Notes under the pieces: model-generated | Told to the model about the DNA's origin: nothing | Database searches by the model: none | Seen by the model: the letters and a program-made list of their open reading frames with translations, nothing else | Shown: positions 12,801 to 22,300 of the stretch, piece by piece | Numbering within the stretch: position 1 is the stretch's first letter | Layout: each line of letters opens with the position of its first letter | Origin: Sebastes aleutianus | Taxonomy: Eukaryota; Chordata; Actinopteri; Perciformes; Sebastidae | DNA length: 64,000 nt | Reading direction: 5' to 3' | Assembly (NCBI GenBank): GCA_916700875.1 | Contig: CAKAKS010000022.1 | Span: 14,584,065-14,648,064, forward strand | Program-made: the position numbers and the translations under genes

Positions 12801-15800
12801 TCTTGGGTGCATTAGACCAGGCTGCAGCATTGGAGCTCCTGCCGTTGCGGAGCGGCAGCACCTGGAGGTCGGTGACGGGGGAGTGGTCGACGATGGTGAC
12901 GTCCAGGCTGAGGCGGCTGACCAGCTGCAGCGGCCGCAGGCTGGTCACGTGCTCGTAGCGTCCCAGCCGCCTCTGCAGAAGCTCCTCGTAGGTCAGCAGG
13001 AACACGGCCCGGTTCCGACCCGGGATGCTGGCCGTCATCCTGAACACCTCCACCTCCGGCTCAGGCCTGTAGGAGGGGAGGAGAGAGGAGGAGGAGACAG
13101 TGATGGTGAGTAGAGGTCCCTTTAATGCCAGCACTGCAGGATGTGTGAGGGAAGAACTGACCAACACTCAGTGGTTGAAAGTAGCCTAAGTACATTTACT
13201 AAATGACTGTACTTAAGTACAATTTTGAGGTACTTGTACTTTGCTTGAGTATTTTAAATTTTCTGCTACTCTATACTTCTTCTACTCCACTACATCTCAG
13301 AGAGAAATATTGTACTTTTTACATCACTACATTTATTTAAGAGCTTTTGAAATCAAGATTTTTACATGTCCCTCCAAAATGTATAATCAGTTTATAAAAT
13401 ATGATCCGCAGTTACAGATTACACTACCAAAAGTATATGAAGTAGTTAAATATATATATATAAACTGGGAAAAAGAAGTTTGGAAACTTGTGTTTGGTGG
13501 ATTATTTCTATGTTGTTACAATGCTAATTGGCCCTAACTCTACCATTGGCAGAGAATTTTGGCAAATTTTTCTTGGGCGCTACCCACATAATCAGCTGTG
13601 CTGCTCAGCCCACAAATGCATGATCCTTACAAGTTGGACATCATTGCAAAGGTAAATAAACAGGCTTCCCAACGATGTAAAATACAATGCCAATTAGCAT
13701 TGTAACAACAAAGAAATAATCCATCAAACACAAGTTTCCGAACTTTCTTTTCCCAGTTTATATAGAAGAGAGAAGAAGACAAACATTGGGGTAATTAAGA
13801 AAGAGGAGGGGTGGAGCAGACCAAGTGGTGATATCATGACTGTGGAAGTGCTGCTTCTGTCTAATCTCACATCTTCCACTTCAATCCTTTCCTTCCTTCC
13901 TCCCTCTTCTCTGTCATTTTACGGCGGAGTCAATGAATCACCAAATCTCATTTAATTAAATGTCACTTTTCATATGACAGCTGGAAACGTGATGTCACTC
14001 CTTCCATATGTCACATATTCATACGACAGTCCTCTCCCTCTGGAGCGATGATCTTATTTCAGACTCACACACGTACAGAAAACACACATATTGTCAATGT
14101 CTGTTTGCACAATAGGAGCATTAGAGGGAGCGAGAGCTGCTGTGTAATTAGGAGGAGACACCAAACCGGAGGAGTGGCCACACACACACACACACACACT
14201 GAAACACACACTCTCAGGTTTCTCTTACCTTGCTTCACCTGACTCTTTGTTCCTGGCGTTGCCGTTCTGCTGCTTGACCCTCTTTTCCTTCGGCTTGACC
14301 TCGCTCTGGTAGACACGCCCTCCGATGATCCTGGTGCACGGGGGGGTCAAAGGTCGAGGATTAGAGCGGCGCTCATATTCAGGACCACCTATTGTCACGT
14401 TTCAGCTGGGTTCTCTCGCACAAAAAGACACAGAAATTTTCGGGGGGCGAAATCCTGTTGTTAACGTTTTATGGGTGAATGAACTCTGGTCACATGTGTG
14501 TTCGTTAACAGCCGTATATAAAAGCGTTTCTTGTCTCTTTGCTAACGTCTCCATAGCAGCCGAAACAACATAAATCCTCCCAGACAGACAGGATGATGTT
14601 GTTATTTGGTGCTTTAGGTCTAAAGTGGCCACTTTGGTTGTGCTACGTTTTCTGCTGAGAGCATTTTATATCACTTCTAAAAACATTTCTGTAATTTATC
14701 ACTTGCTCTCTGTGACACGAGTCACAAATTTGATGACTTTAGACTCGACAGAATCAAAAAAGAACCTGCATCTCTTCAATGCTCATTGTTTAAAGGGACT
14801 GTTTGTAACTTTTTACACGTATAAATCTACCGGGTCGGTTTCCCATGCGCGCTCGCATATGCGCGCTCGCGTGTGGCCGGAGTCTCTGCTCCGCTGCCTT
14901 CTTGCCTTCACTCACACACCGCGCTCGTTCTCACTGTCTCGCTCCACCTCTACACGTGCATGCGCGCACACTACACACTGCAGAAGAGTTAGTTTAGCGA
15001 AGTGAAGTTTAGTGAATGTACAGTGGACGTTTGTGCAGAAATAACTGCTGCAGCTCCTCCAGACCGACAGAGGTTTCCCGTGTCTTGTGAAGTGACGGGG
15101 CTCCGCAGAGAGAAACGTTATCGTCTCCGACCAGGTGCCGGTGTTTCCCCTGTTCCCTCCGACCGCGGTCGGGAGGCTGAAGCAGGAAAAGCCAACACTA
15201 GGATCAGCATTGATTCATGGAGAGACCTTCGTCTGGTCAGCTAACATTACTGCCAAGCAGGTGAAATATAGAGTGATATTGTGGTTTTAGCTGACGTGTG
15301 TCGCCTCACTGTTTTGAGCGATGCTCGTTCATGTCTATTTAGAGCGAGTAAGCGCGAGCCCGATGCTGACTTTCGTTGACTTAACAGCCACAGGTGTCGC
15401 TGTTAACAAGCATTTCTGAAAGTTACAAATAGTCCCTTTAACGTTGTGAAGGCATTTTCATTGGTATTAAAAAGAAGGCTGTTTTTCCTAAGAGGAGATA
15501 CACTCTTCCAGACAACACATGATGTATTTTTAAATCCAAATTTGGATCCTTATAATGCGTTGATCATGTTATTGTGATTTTTTAGGTCCACTATCTGAGT
15601 TATTGTCGCTGCTCGACTCTTACATGGTGAAGTTGGAGACGTAGGCTCCAGCTGGGATCTGAAAGTGGAACACGCCCTCGGCAGCGGCGGAGTGCCGGTT
15701 GAGCATGGCGCAGTACACCGCGGTGAAGGCGTAACGAGAGATGATGGTGGTCTTGATGGAGAGCTCCTGGATGTGAGGTTTAGGCTCCTGCAGAGGTAAA

Positions 15801-17261
15801 GCACAATTACACCTCAATACCACCTGGACTTCAACATCAATGATTATAATTAGAGCGTCTGTGGCTCAGAGGGTAGAGCAGGTTGTCCACCAATTGGAAG
15901 GTCGGTGGTTCGATCCCTGGCTTCCTCCGGGTCACATGTCGATGTGACCTTGAGCAAGACACTTAACCCCAAATTGCTCCCGAAGGCATAGCCATCGGTG
16001 TGTGAATGAGTGAATGAGTATTTAGATTAGATCCTGATGGGCTAAGTTGGCACCTTAGCAGCGTCTGACATCAGTGTGTGAATGGGTGAATACTGACATG
16101 TAGTGTAAAGCGCTTTGAGTGGTCGGAAGACTAGAAAAGCGCTTTAAAAATGCAAGTCCATTTACCATTTTACCATTTAATTTGGCACAACTCTACGCGC
16201 CCCTGCTGTGCTTATATTGAAAACCCCCCACTTTATTTTTGATTAGCCAAGATTTCTCATCCCAAGAAAGCCTGAATTTCCCCCTTAGTTACAACAACCA
16301 AACAGAGGCAGAGGAATTTGTTCCCATGAGCTCAGATCCAGCATTACAGATACTCTGGCACATCTGCACGCTTTGGCGGAACTCCTTGTGCGTCACGCCC
16401 CACAGTGCACAAGTTTAGGATGATAAAATGCTTCAAAATAACTGAAACTAGGTCATGTATTCTGGGTCACTTTGGAAAATATATATTGTTATGTATGATT
16501 AAATGTTTGTTTTTTTTATATACTTTTTTTATACTTTTTCCCCCCCTTTTTTCAAGGCTGTTTTCATATATGCAATCCACTGTTTGTAATTACAACAGTC
16601 TATAAACCAACTTTTAAGCAGATGAGCTTACAGACAAACCCATCGAGTACTCTTAGAGAAAAACAACCTCAACATTCAAAACCACAACAAAACCAGGAAA
16701 AGAAATAAAAATAATAATAATGACAAAAAGAAAGAGTAGAATTAAAAAAAAGAAAAAGCAAACAAGATTAAATGTTTAGATTTTAAATGTTTTCTTAATG
16801 CCAGTTTTTTTTTTGCCAGTATTGACAGTTTAAAATCCTTAAATATTTAGTTGATGTGCCAAACTATAATGCCCAAAACACCAGGCTAAGCTTTTAAAAT
16901 TACATTTAAACATTTTACGCAAACCCAACACTCACATTTAGCCTCCAAATTTAAGGAATACAAATAGATAAATATTAAATCATCTTCATATAGGTGTAGT
17001 AAATTAGACTTTACCTTGACTAGCATAGTTTTCAACTGCCTTGGGACTCTGCGTGGAGCCTGTGTGCACAAAACAAAACCAGTCAGATTAAGAAAAATCC
17101 AAACACCAGAATGTACTTGGTCTTTTTAAATGTCTTACAATGTCTAAATCAAAGTCTGCGAGGTCTGAATCAATGTCATCTCCAAACTGGGATTCCTCCA
17201 GTTGCCCCAGTGCACTGGGGCTGAAGCAGATCAGTAAAGTCACCAGCTGCAGCAGCAGCAT
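814..17261 (-). CDS. itih5: Inter-alpha-trypsin inhibitor heavy chain 5 (13 coding exons, 970 aa)
   Basis: Secreted ITIH heavy chain, thought to bind hyaluronan in extracellular matrix. Exons on the minus strand, 5' to 3': 17261-17139, 17059-17015, 15787-15624, 14330-14229, 13066-12795, 12471-12302, 12035-11919, 9290-9119, 8716-8407, 6815-6133, 3004-2888, 2814-2437, 1073-814. All junctions are GT/AG and the phases join without a break (2,913 nt). Residues 1-19 are a hydrophobic signal peptide (MLLLQLVTLL...). A VIT domain follows from exon 3 (SRYAFTAVYC, NFTM). The vWA domain has an intact MIDAS, D319-T-S-A-S, and TDGRPTVG in exon 9. The D-P-H-F cleavage and chondroitin-ester site is D723-P724. 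The C-terminus carries CWFARNNAAKLIDG, which with EELLQRRLG and HYFAPKDLP marks it as ITIH5 rather than ITIH1-4. Human ITIH5 is 942 aa, so the length fits. The long 683-nt exon 10 holds a low-conservation hinge rich in P, T and E. A small extra exon between 6133 and 3004 cannot be excluded. Confidence 0.95.
1160..1568. mobile_element. MITE with 48-bp terminal inverted repeats and TTAA ends
   Basis: The ends 1160-1207 and 1521-1568 are inverted repeats matching at 46 of 48 positions by eye (left end TTAAAAGGATAGTTCGGGTG). Both outer ends are TTAA, which suits a piggyBac-type TTAA target site. It lies in the last intron of itih5. Its inner part (about 1253-1466) is also found at 56139-56352. 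Confidence 0.75.
2100..2436. other. itih5 intronic sequence, nothing recognised
   Basis: Intron between itih5 exons 13 and 12. Apart from the MITE at 1160-1568, no conserved exon, RNA or repeat was recognised in 1570-2436. Confidence 0.4.
3155..3370 (+). mobile_element. tRNA-derived SINE, internally deleted
   Basis: Starts with a tRNA-like A box (TGGCTTAGGAGGTAGAGC) and then jumps into the SINE body (CCCCAAATTGCTCC, CCATCGGTGTGTGAATGAG, AAAGCACTTTGAGTGGTC). Compared with the fuller copy at 15852-16179, the segment with the B box is missing. It lies in the itih5 intron between exons 11 and 10. Confidence 0.75.
3713..4343 (+). mobile_element. Interspersed repeat, possible hAT-type non-autonomous element (copy A)
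   Basis: Most of this block is found again in reverse complement at 18405-18846 (shared stretches include GACTCGTGGGTACCCATAGA and GTCAGTGTGTCAGTGTGCTGAC). The right end runs through GCGTTAACTTTGACAGCCCT, which resembles the CAGGGCTGTCAA-type ends of fish hAT elements. Family assignment is from memory and tentative; the repeat itself is directly visible. Confidence 0.65.
4344..6132. other. itih5 intron 10, remainder
   Basis: No exon, RNA gene or clear repeat was recognised. The open frames here (for example 5028-5219) lack splice sites and family resemblance. Confidence 0.4.
6816..8406. other. itih5 intron 9
   Basis: The intron holds a GT-rich stretch near 7137-7160 and purine-rich tracts near 7350-7420. 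No exon or complete mobile element was seen. Confidence 0.4.
9291..11918. other. itih5 intron 7, repeat remnants
   Basis: The intron between exons 8 and 7 carries a tRNA-SINE remnant near 10104-10180. It also carries diffuse blocks at about 9815-10050 and 11390-11680 that read like degraded fish repeats. None of these blocks has visible ends. No exon was seen. Confidence 0.35.
10104..10180 (+). mobile_element. Degenerate tRNA-derived SINE head
   Basis: The order ATGACCTAAAGGTTAGAGAAGC ... GGAAGGTCGTCAGTTCAGGA resembles a tRNA A box and a degraded B box at normal spacing. No SINE tail follows. It is a fragment at best. Confidence 0.4.
13175..13350 (+). mobile_element. Interspersed repeat of the AAGTACATTTACT type
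   Basis: Carries the runs AAGTACATTTACT, TACTTAAGTACAATTTTGAG and CTCCACTACAT, seen again in part at 17592-17650. Such blocks are very common in fish genomes. Ends are unclear. It lies in the itih5 intron between exons 5 and 4. Confidence 0.5.
13460..13762. mobile_element. Foldback MITE with about 72-bp terminal inverted repeats
   Basis: The left arm (ATAAACTGGGAAAAGAAGTT-like, 13460-13532) is the inverse of the right arm (13690-13762, ending CTTTTCCCAGTTTAT). Outside both arms lies TATA-rich sequence, consistent with a TA or TATA target. The right two thirds occur again at 17858-18060. Confidence 0.75.
14790..15441. mobile_element. TTAA-flanked MITE, copy 1
   Basis: The ends are TTAAAGGGACTGTTTGTAAC and, inverted, GTTACAAATAGTCCCTTTAA. 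The body contains GC-rich sequence (GCGCGCTCGC) and GCTAACATTACTGCCAAGCA. A second copy lies at 30848-31540 in the same orientation. The TTAA at both ends points to a piggyBac-like mobiliser. It sits in the itih5 intron between exons 4 and 3. The open frames inside it are not conserved between the copies. Confidence 0.75.
15852..16179 (+). mobile_element. tRNA-derived SINE, near full length
   Basis: A box TGGCTCAGAGGGTAGAGC and B box GGTTCGATCCC are at normal tRNA spacing. The body follows (GAGCAAGACACTTAACCCCA, CATCGGTGTGTGAATGAG), then AAAGCGCTTTGAGTGGTC and a tail repeating CCATTTACCATTT. It lies in itih5 intron 2. This is a Pol III retroposon needing LINE machinery in trans. Confidence 0.85.
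16180..17014. other. itih5 intron 2, AT-rich remainder
   Basis: AT-rich intron sequence with poly-T and poly-A runs. No exon or RNA gene was recognised. Confidence 0.4.
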
Positions 17262-17857
17262 CTTTGCAGTCCTTCTCTGCTAAAACTCAAAAAGATGAGT
17301 GGGACATTATATTTCCAGCATGCAGCGTCTCCAAGTCTCTGTGTGTCCAGAACAGAGTGACTGGACTGAGCTGTGACGGTGTGGAGGAGGAAAATCCCCC
17401 CACCCACTGGAGGAGGAGGAGGAGAAGGATGCAGTGTCTTGAGTCCTCAATGAGGGGCAATTAGGGCTGCTGCCGCTTCAGGGGGTGTCGGAATTTTTGT
17501 AATTATTAGTTACACCCCGAAAAAAGTCCCTTAAAATGTCCAGTTTGTCAGAATATAGGCCTATTTTTTTTTATTTATAACAATTCAACAGTGGTGGTAA
17601 AATGTAACTAAGTACATTTACTCAAATACTGTACTTAAGAACACAATTTAGTCTTTTCTTCTCATGCTTTGTACTACTAGTGGAGGTATGAAGTATTAGA
17701 TCCTTTAGTGAAGTAAAAGTACTAATACTACACCATATAATACTCTGTGTTTTAAATGTCACTTAGTTAAAGTATGCAAGCATAATCAGGAAAATGTACT
17801 TAAAGTATTAAAAGTAAAAGTACTCAATGCAGAAAAATATCCCCTGTGAGAGCCTTT

Positions 17858-18060
17858 TTGCAAATTTTTCTTGGGCGCTACCCACATAATCAGCTGTGCT
17901 ACTCATCCCACAAATGCATGATCCTTACAAGTTGGACATCATTGCGAAGGTAAATAAACAGGCTTTCCAACGATGTAAAATACAATGCCAATTAGCATTG
18001 TAACAACAGAGAAATAATCCACCAAACACAAATTTCCGAACTTTTTTTTCCCAGTTTATG
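17858..18060. mobile_element. Truncated copy of the 13460 foldback MITE
   Basis: Nearly identical to 13559-13762 (GCAAATTTTTCTTGGGCGCT ... TTTCCCAGTTTAT), but the left inverted arm is missing. Confidence 0.75.
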
Positions 18061-18404
18061 TAAGTATAATCAGGGAAATGTACTTAAAGTATTAAAAGTA
18101 AAAGTACTCAATGCAGAAAAATGTCCAGCTGTGACTGTTATACTAATATACAGTATATTCTATCATTAGATTATTATTACTCATGCATTAAGCTCATTTT
18201 GAAATATTTTGCACTGCAAATTATTAAAATAATTGACATTGTTAAAATTCTTAAAATGATTAAAATTAAAATTATAAAAAATAATAATTACTACCATCAT
18301 TAAGATTATTAAAATTATTTTAAATATTTTAAATTATTAATATTATTAGAATTAATAACATTATTGAAATTATTACAATTGTTAAAATTATTAAAATGAT
18401 CAAC

Positions 18405-18846
18405 CTCTGACATATGTCATACTAGCTTGTCATGAAGGAGGTTAAATAACGCTCCAAACTTACGCTAAATTTGGCGAGGAAAGACCTCTGACCTCAAGAT
18501 ATGTGAATGTAAATGGGTTCTATGGGTACCCACGAGTCTCCCCTTTATAGACATGCCCACTTTATGATAATCACATGCATTTTTGGGCAAGTCATAGTCA
18601 AGTCAGCACACTGACACACTGACAGCTGTTGTTGCCTGTTGGGCTGCAGTTTGCCATGTTATGATTTGAGCATATTTTTTATGCTAAATGCAGTACCTGT
18701 GAGGGTTTCTGGATAATATTTGTCATTGTTTTGTGTTGTTAATTGATTTAAGTAATAAATATATACATACATTTGCATAAAGCAAGAATATCTGACCACT
18801 CCCAAGTGGATTAAATACTTGACAAATCTTCCTTTAAGGTCCAAAT
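18405..18846 (-). mobile_element. Interspersed repeat, copy B, inverted relative to 3713-4343
   Basis: Reverse complement of most of 3713-4200. It keeps ATGGGTACCCACGAGTCTCC, GTCAGCACACTGACACACTG and GCAGTACCTGTGAGGGTTTC. The end with the putative terminal repeat is missing. Confidence 0.65.
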
Positions 18847-19028
18847 CAAATTGACAATAAGAGCATGCACTTTTAGCCTTCAGCGGTTGGGCCTACTTTG
18901 GTGTCATCTTGTGGGGATTGTGCAACATTACATCTTTCTCATGTAAACTGGGCATATGTGCCATGAAAATGTTCATTTCTGTGCCTTTATGTTGTTTAAA
19001 AAGCTGCAACTTCCACATCAGAAACTCG

Positions 19029-19325
19029 TCAAATATGCAAGCATGTACTCTTAGTATTCAGAGGTTGGGCCTACTTTGATGTCATCTTGTCCCAGATCTG
19101 ACAACTATCTGGCTGATGTGAAATCTCTGTTAACGATGAGTCAAATGTGTCTATTTATTTACCCTACCCACATCGCAGGTCAAGTTTCAAAATTTCTTTC
19201 TCCCCTCTGGCTCACATGAAACACAACAAATATTGACCGGGGCTGGGCGTTGATCAGTTCAGTGGATTTTTAGCCTTTAGACGAGAAGGACATCTCTCTC
19301 TGTTTGAGTCCACAGACCTGGAAAC
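19029..19325 (+). promoter_or_regulatory. Promoter region of itih2 copy 1
   Basis: About 230 bases (to 19270) are conserved with 32591-32837 ahead of copy 2, though nothing is coded. They hold a perfect FOXA-type TATTTAC at 19156-19162, a GTTAAC near 19130 that could be half an HNF1 site, and AGGTCAAGTTTCAAA near 19178, which contains a nuclear-receptor half site. ITIH2 is liver-expressed in mammals, and these fit liver factors. The sites are motif matches only. Copy 1 lacks two short stretches present ahead of copy 2. Confidence 0.55.
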
Positions 19326-22300
19326 ATGAGGCGTCTGATGCTGCTGATTCTGGGGCTCCTGCTCCTCCAACAGGGCCGCTGCTTTGAGTTCGTCATAGAT
19401 GGAGAATGGGAGGATGAGAGGGTGAGTTGGAGGTTTTAATTTACAGAATAGAGCTTACTCACTCACTCTTTAGACTGACATTAATCTTAAATCAAAGTAT
19501 TGGTTCTCAAAGAAAGACAACATATACATTTATAATCTAATGTATATGATTGTTGGTGGTTGTTTGGCCCCTTGTTTAATCTATGACACAATTTCCTCCT
19601 TTTTTTTCATAATTGTTTTTATTTGATTTTGTGATTTTCACATGAATTGAAATGAGAAGCAAAATTGAGACTCAATTCTAAGAGAAAAGTTTATTTTTTT
19701 CATTTTGCTAGTATTGCAAGAGTAGTGAATTTGAGAGCTTTTTTTGTGTATACATGATTTTTAATATTAAATCTAAATTCCTGCCCTGATATCTGACCTT
19801 AAAAACTCTTTTAAAAACTCACCTTTGTGTAGCAGAAGGGTCATTTATTTGTCAATATTTTATGCAGAATAAAAAAATACAAACTGTATGTCTTATTCAT
19901 CTTACAGGGCAAATTCATAATTTTTACAACAAACTTTCTTTCTTGAGTTTTTTAATTAAATCTAAGTGCTTGCCCTGACCTTTAACCTTTAAAACTCACT
20001 TAAGACCTCACTCTTGTGTCACCCAGCTGACAAGTCAATGCTTTTTTAGCATCTCTGATGTCTAAATGTTAGTTAAATCAAATGAGAAATTCAACTTTTT
20101 CTTGAATTATTGCAGAAAAAATACAGAATTTATAATGTATAATAAATAATTTAATTTCTTTCTGCCACCAGTCAGATGTACAGGACCATCAGGAGAGACA
20201 CAAGGTGAGATCTCCTTCCAAACAACATAACTTTTCTTATATAGTCTAATTGTTTACTAGATTAATATGGTCTGACGCTGATGTGTTTGTGTGTTTCAGA
20301 GAGCAACATTGACCAGTGAGGAGAAGAGAGACTTTGAGGTATGACCCTCCGCTTGTTGTTTAAGCCCTCTCCACTGTGGCAGAGTTTAACCTTATCTAAT
20401 ACCCCTTTAACTCCGAGGGCTCAACCAGGGTTGAACCAGCGTTGATTGTGTGTCTGAAAGGGTTAACCCACGTTGAACGACTTGGCTTCACGACCCAGGT
20501 CGAGAGGTGTGTCCGGCCAAGGTTGCTAACAACTGGGGCGGGACAAATCTATTTGGTTGCAAATGGGGACATACGGTCGTAATGCAATTGTCACATGTAA
20601 ATCAAACGAAAGTTACGAATGTGACTACGGTTCTATGAATCCTGGATGACTGCCAGAGGCACTGCTTTAATACTGAGTATCTTTGTCTTCGCAGGTCGAG
20701 TATTTATATCAATAAGTATAAGTTCCGGTGTCATCCACGAGATCAGTCCTACAGAATCTTCTCGCGGGTTCACGAGATTATGGGTGACTAAGAACTCTGG
20801 TGATCATCCAGGATTCGTAGAACCGTAGTTACATTCGTAACTTTCGTTCTATTTCATCCTTACTGAAGGCCAGAGGCAGTGATTTAACATTGGATGACTT
20901 ATAACAACAGAGTCGCATAGTACATACCTCATAAAGATGAAGCAGAGGAACTCAGCAGAAGGACCAATGGATGGGGGGTGGCCACATTCACTCTGTAGTA
21001 TCTGGAGAATGTGCTCGGTGATGCCCATGAGGCAGCGGCACATATGTCCTCCAAGGCCACCCCTCTCTGGGTTGCTCATGATGTGGAAACAATCCTGGTA
21101 GAGTGGCACTTCACTCCTGATGGAGGAGAACGGTCATTCGCCCTGTATGCGTGGGCAATGACCTCCACGATCCAGTGGGCCAGGCCCTTAATGTCAGAAA
21201 ACCGTCCTGGAAACGTCCTCCACTCACACCCAGATCCTCCTTCTCTCTGCTTAATATCCCCGTCTCTTACTCTGTCATTGCCTACACAGGCTATCCGCGG
21301 AGATGACATCACCATGAAGAGCTACACTGTGGAGAGCCGCATCACGTCGCGCTTCTCCGAAACCACCATCAGGAGCTCAGTGGTCAATTTGGCCTCCAGA
21401 CCGAAGGGCATTGGCTTCAACGTCCGGATCCCCAATCTCGCTTTCATCACCAAATTCAGCATGTGAGCCCAGTTTCACACACTCCAAAACAGCCATTTGG
21501 TAGAGTAGAGTTTTAACATTTCACTTTTTTTGTGGCAGGAACATTGATGGAGTACCATATGTGGGCTCGGTGAAGGAGAAGGGGGCGGCCCGGACCCTGT
21601 ACGCCCAGGCCAAAGCCAGAGGCAAGGTGACGGGCATCATCAGGTACTGGACCAGCCTCTTGGAGTTCAAACCTCTGTAGAGCTCAACAGCGTCACACAG
21701 ACTGAAATGTTTCTGCTTTACAGAGAAAATTCCCTGGACATGGAGACGTTTATGACAGAAGTCAACGTTCCTGCCGGCAAGACCATTGATTTTGAGCTCC
21801 ACTACGAGGAGATGATGAAAAGGACGCTTTCTTTGTACGAGCTCTCACTGCACCTGCATCCTGGGAGGCTGGTGCCACAGTTCCAGGTGAGAATACCTTA
21901 ATAAATGTGTGTTTTTTTCGTGCATATAATGTTGTTCCTGCAATCGTCCCTGACCCCGTCTCTCTGTAGGTGGATGTGTACATCTATGAGATGAATGGAA
22001 TTTCCAAGGTAGAAGTACCAAACACCCTCGGAGAGCAGTTTACAGATCTGATTAAACTTACATCAACCAATGACAAGGTAAGAATGGAACCACCCAGAGA
22101 GACAGTACCAATTCTCTTAAAGGTTATTTTAGTGCGAGAAAATGTTTAGAAATTTGAATTGAGAAATCTGGATCTGATGGTGCCGTGAGAGTTGGAGAGA
22201 ACCAGAACCCTGACGCGGGAATATTTTTGTGCTTCGTGCAAATTGAGCAAAATCTTAAGTGAGTCCGACTAACAACCTTTAAGTTCTGGACATTTAAATT

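Larger units (their letters stand above)
17262..19028. other. Divergent itih5/itih2 spacer built of old repeats
   Basis: The itih5 promoter should lie just above 17262. No TATA box was recognised; a purine-rich GGAGGAGGAGG tract is at 17409-17425. Then come a fish repeat fragment (17590-17830), half of a MITE (17858-18060), an AT-rich ATTAAAATTATT tract (18190-18400) and an inverted copy of the 3713 repeat (18405-18846). Two related 50-base stretches ending GGTTGGGCCTACTTTG lie near 18862-18912 and 19037-19090. Confidence 0.5.

Noticed and set aside
15002..15244. 80-aa open frame (and 31126-31389)
   Set aside because: Both lie inside TTAA-ended MITE copies, in non-equivalent frames with no protein similarity between the copies.
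15852..15935. tRNA gene
   Set aside because: The A and B boxes are present, but the sequence runs into a SINE body and tail and the cloverleaf stem pairing is poor. It is the tRNA-derived head of a retroposon.
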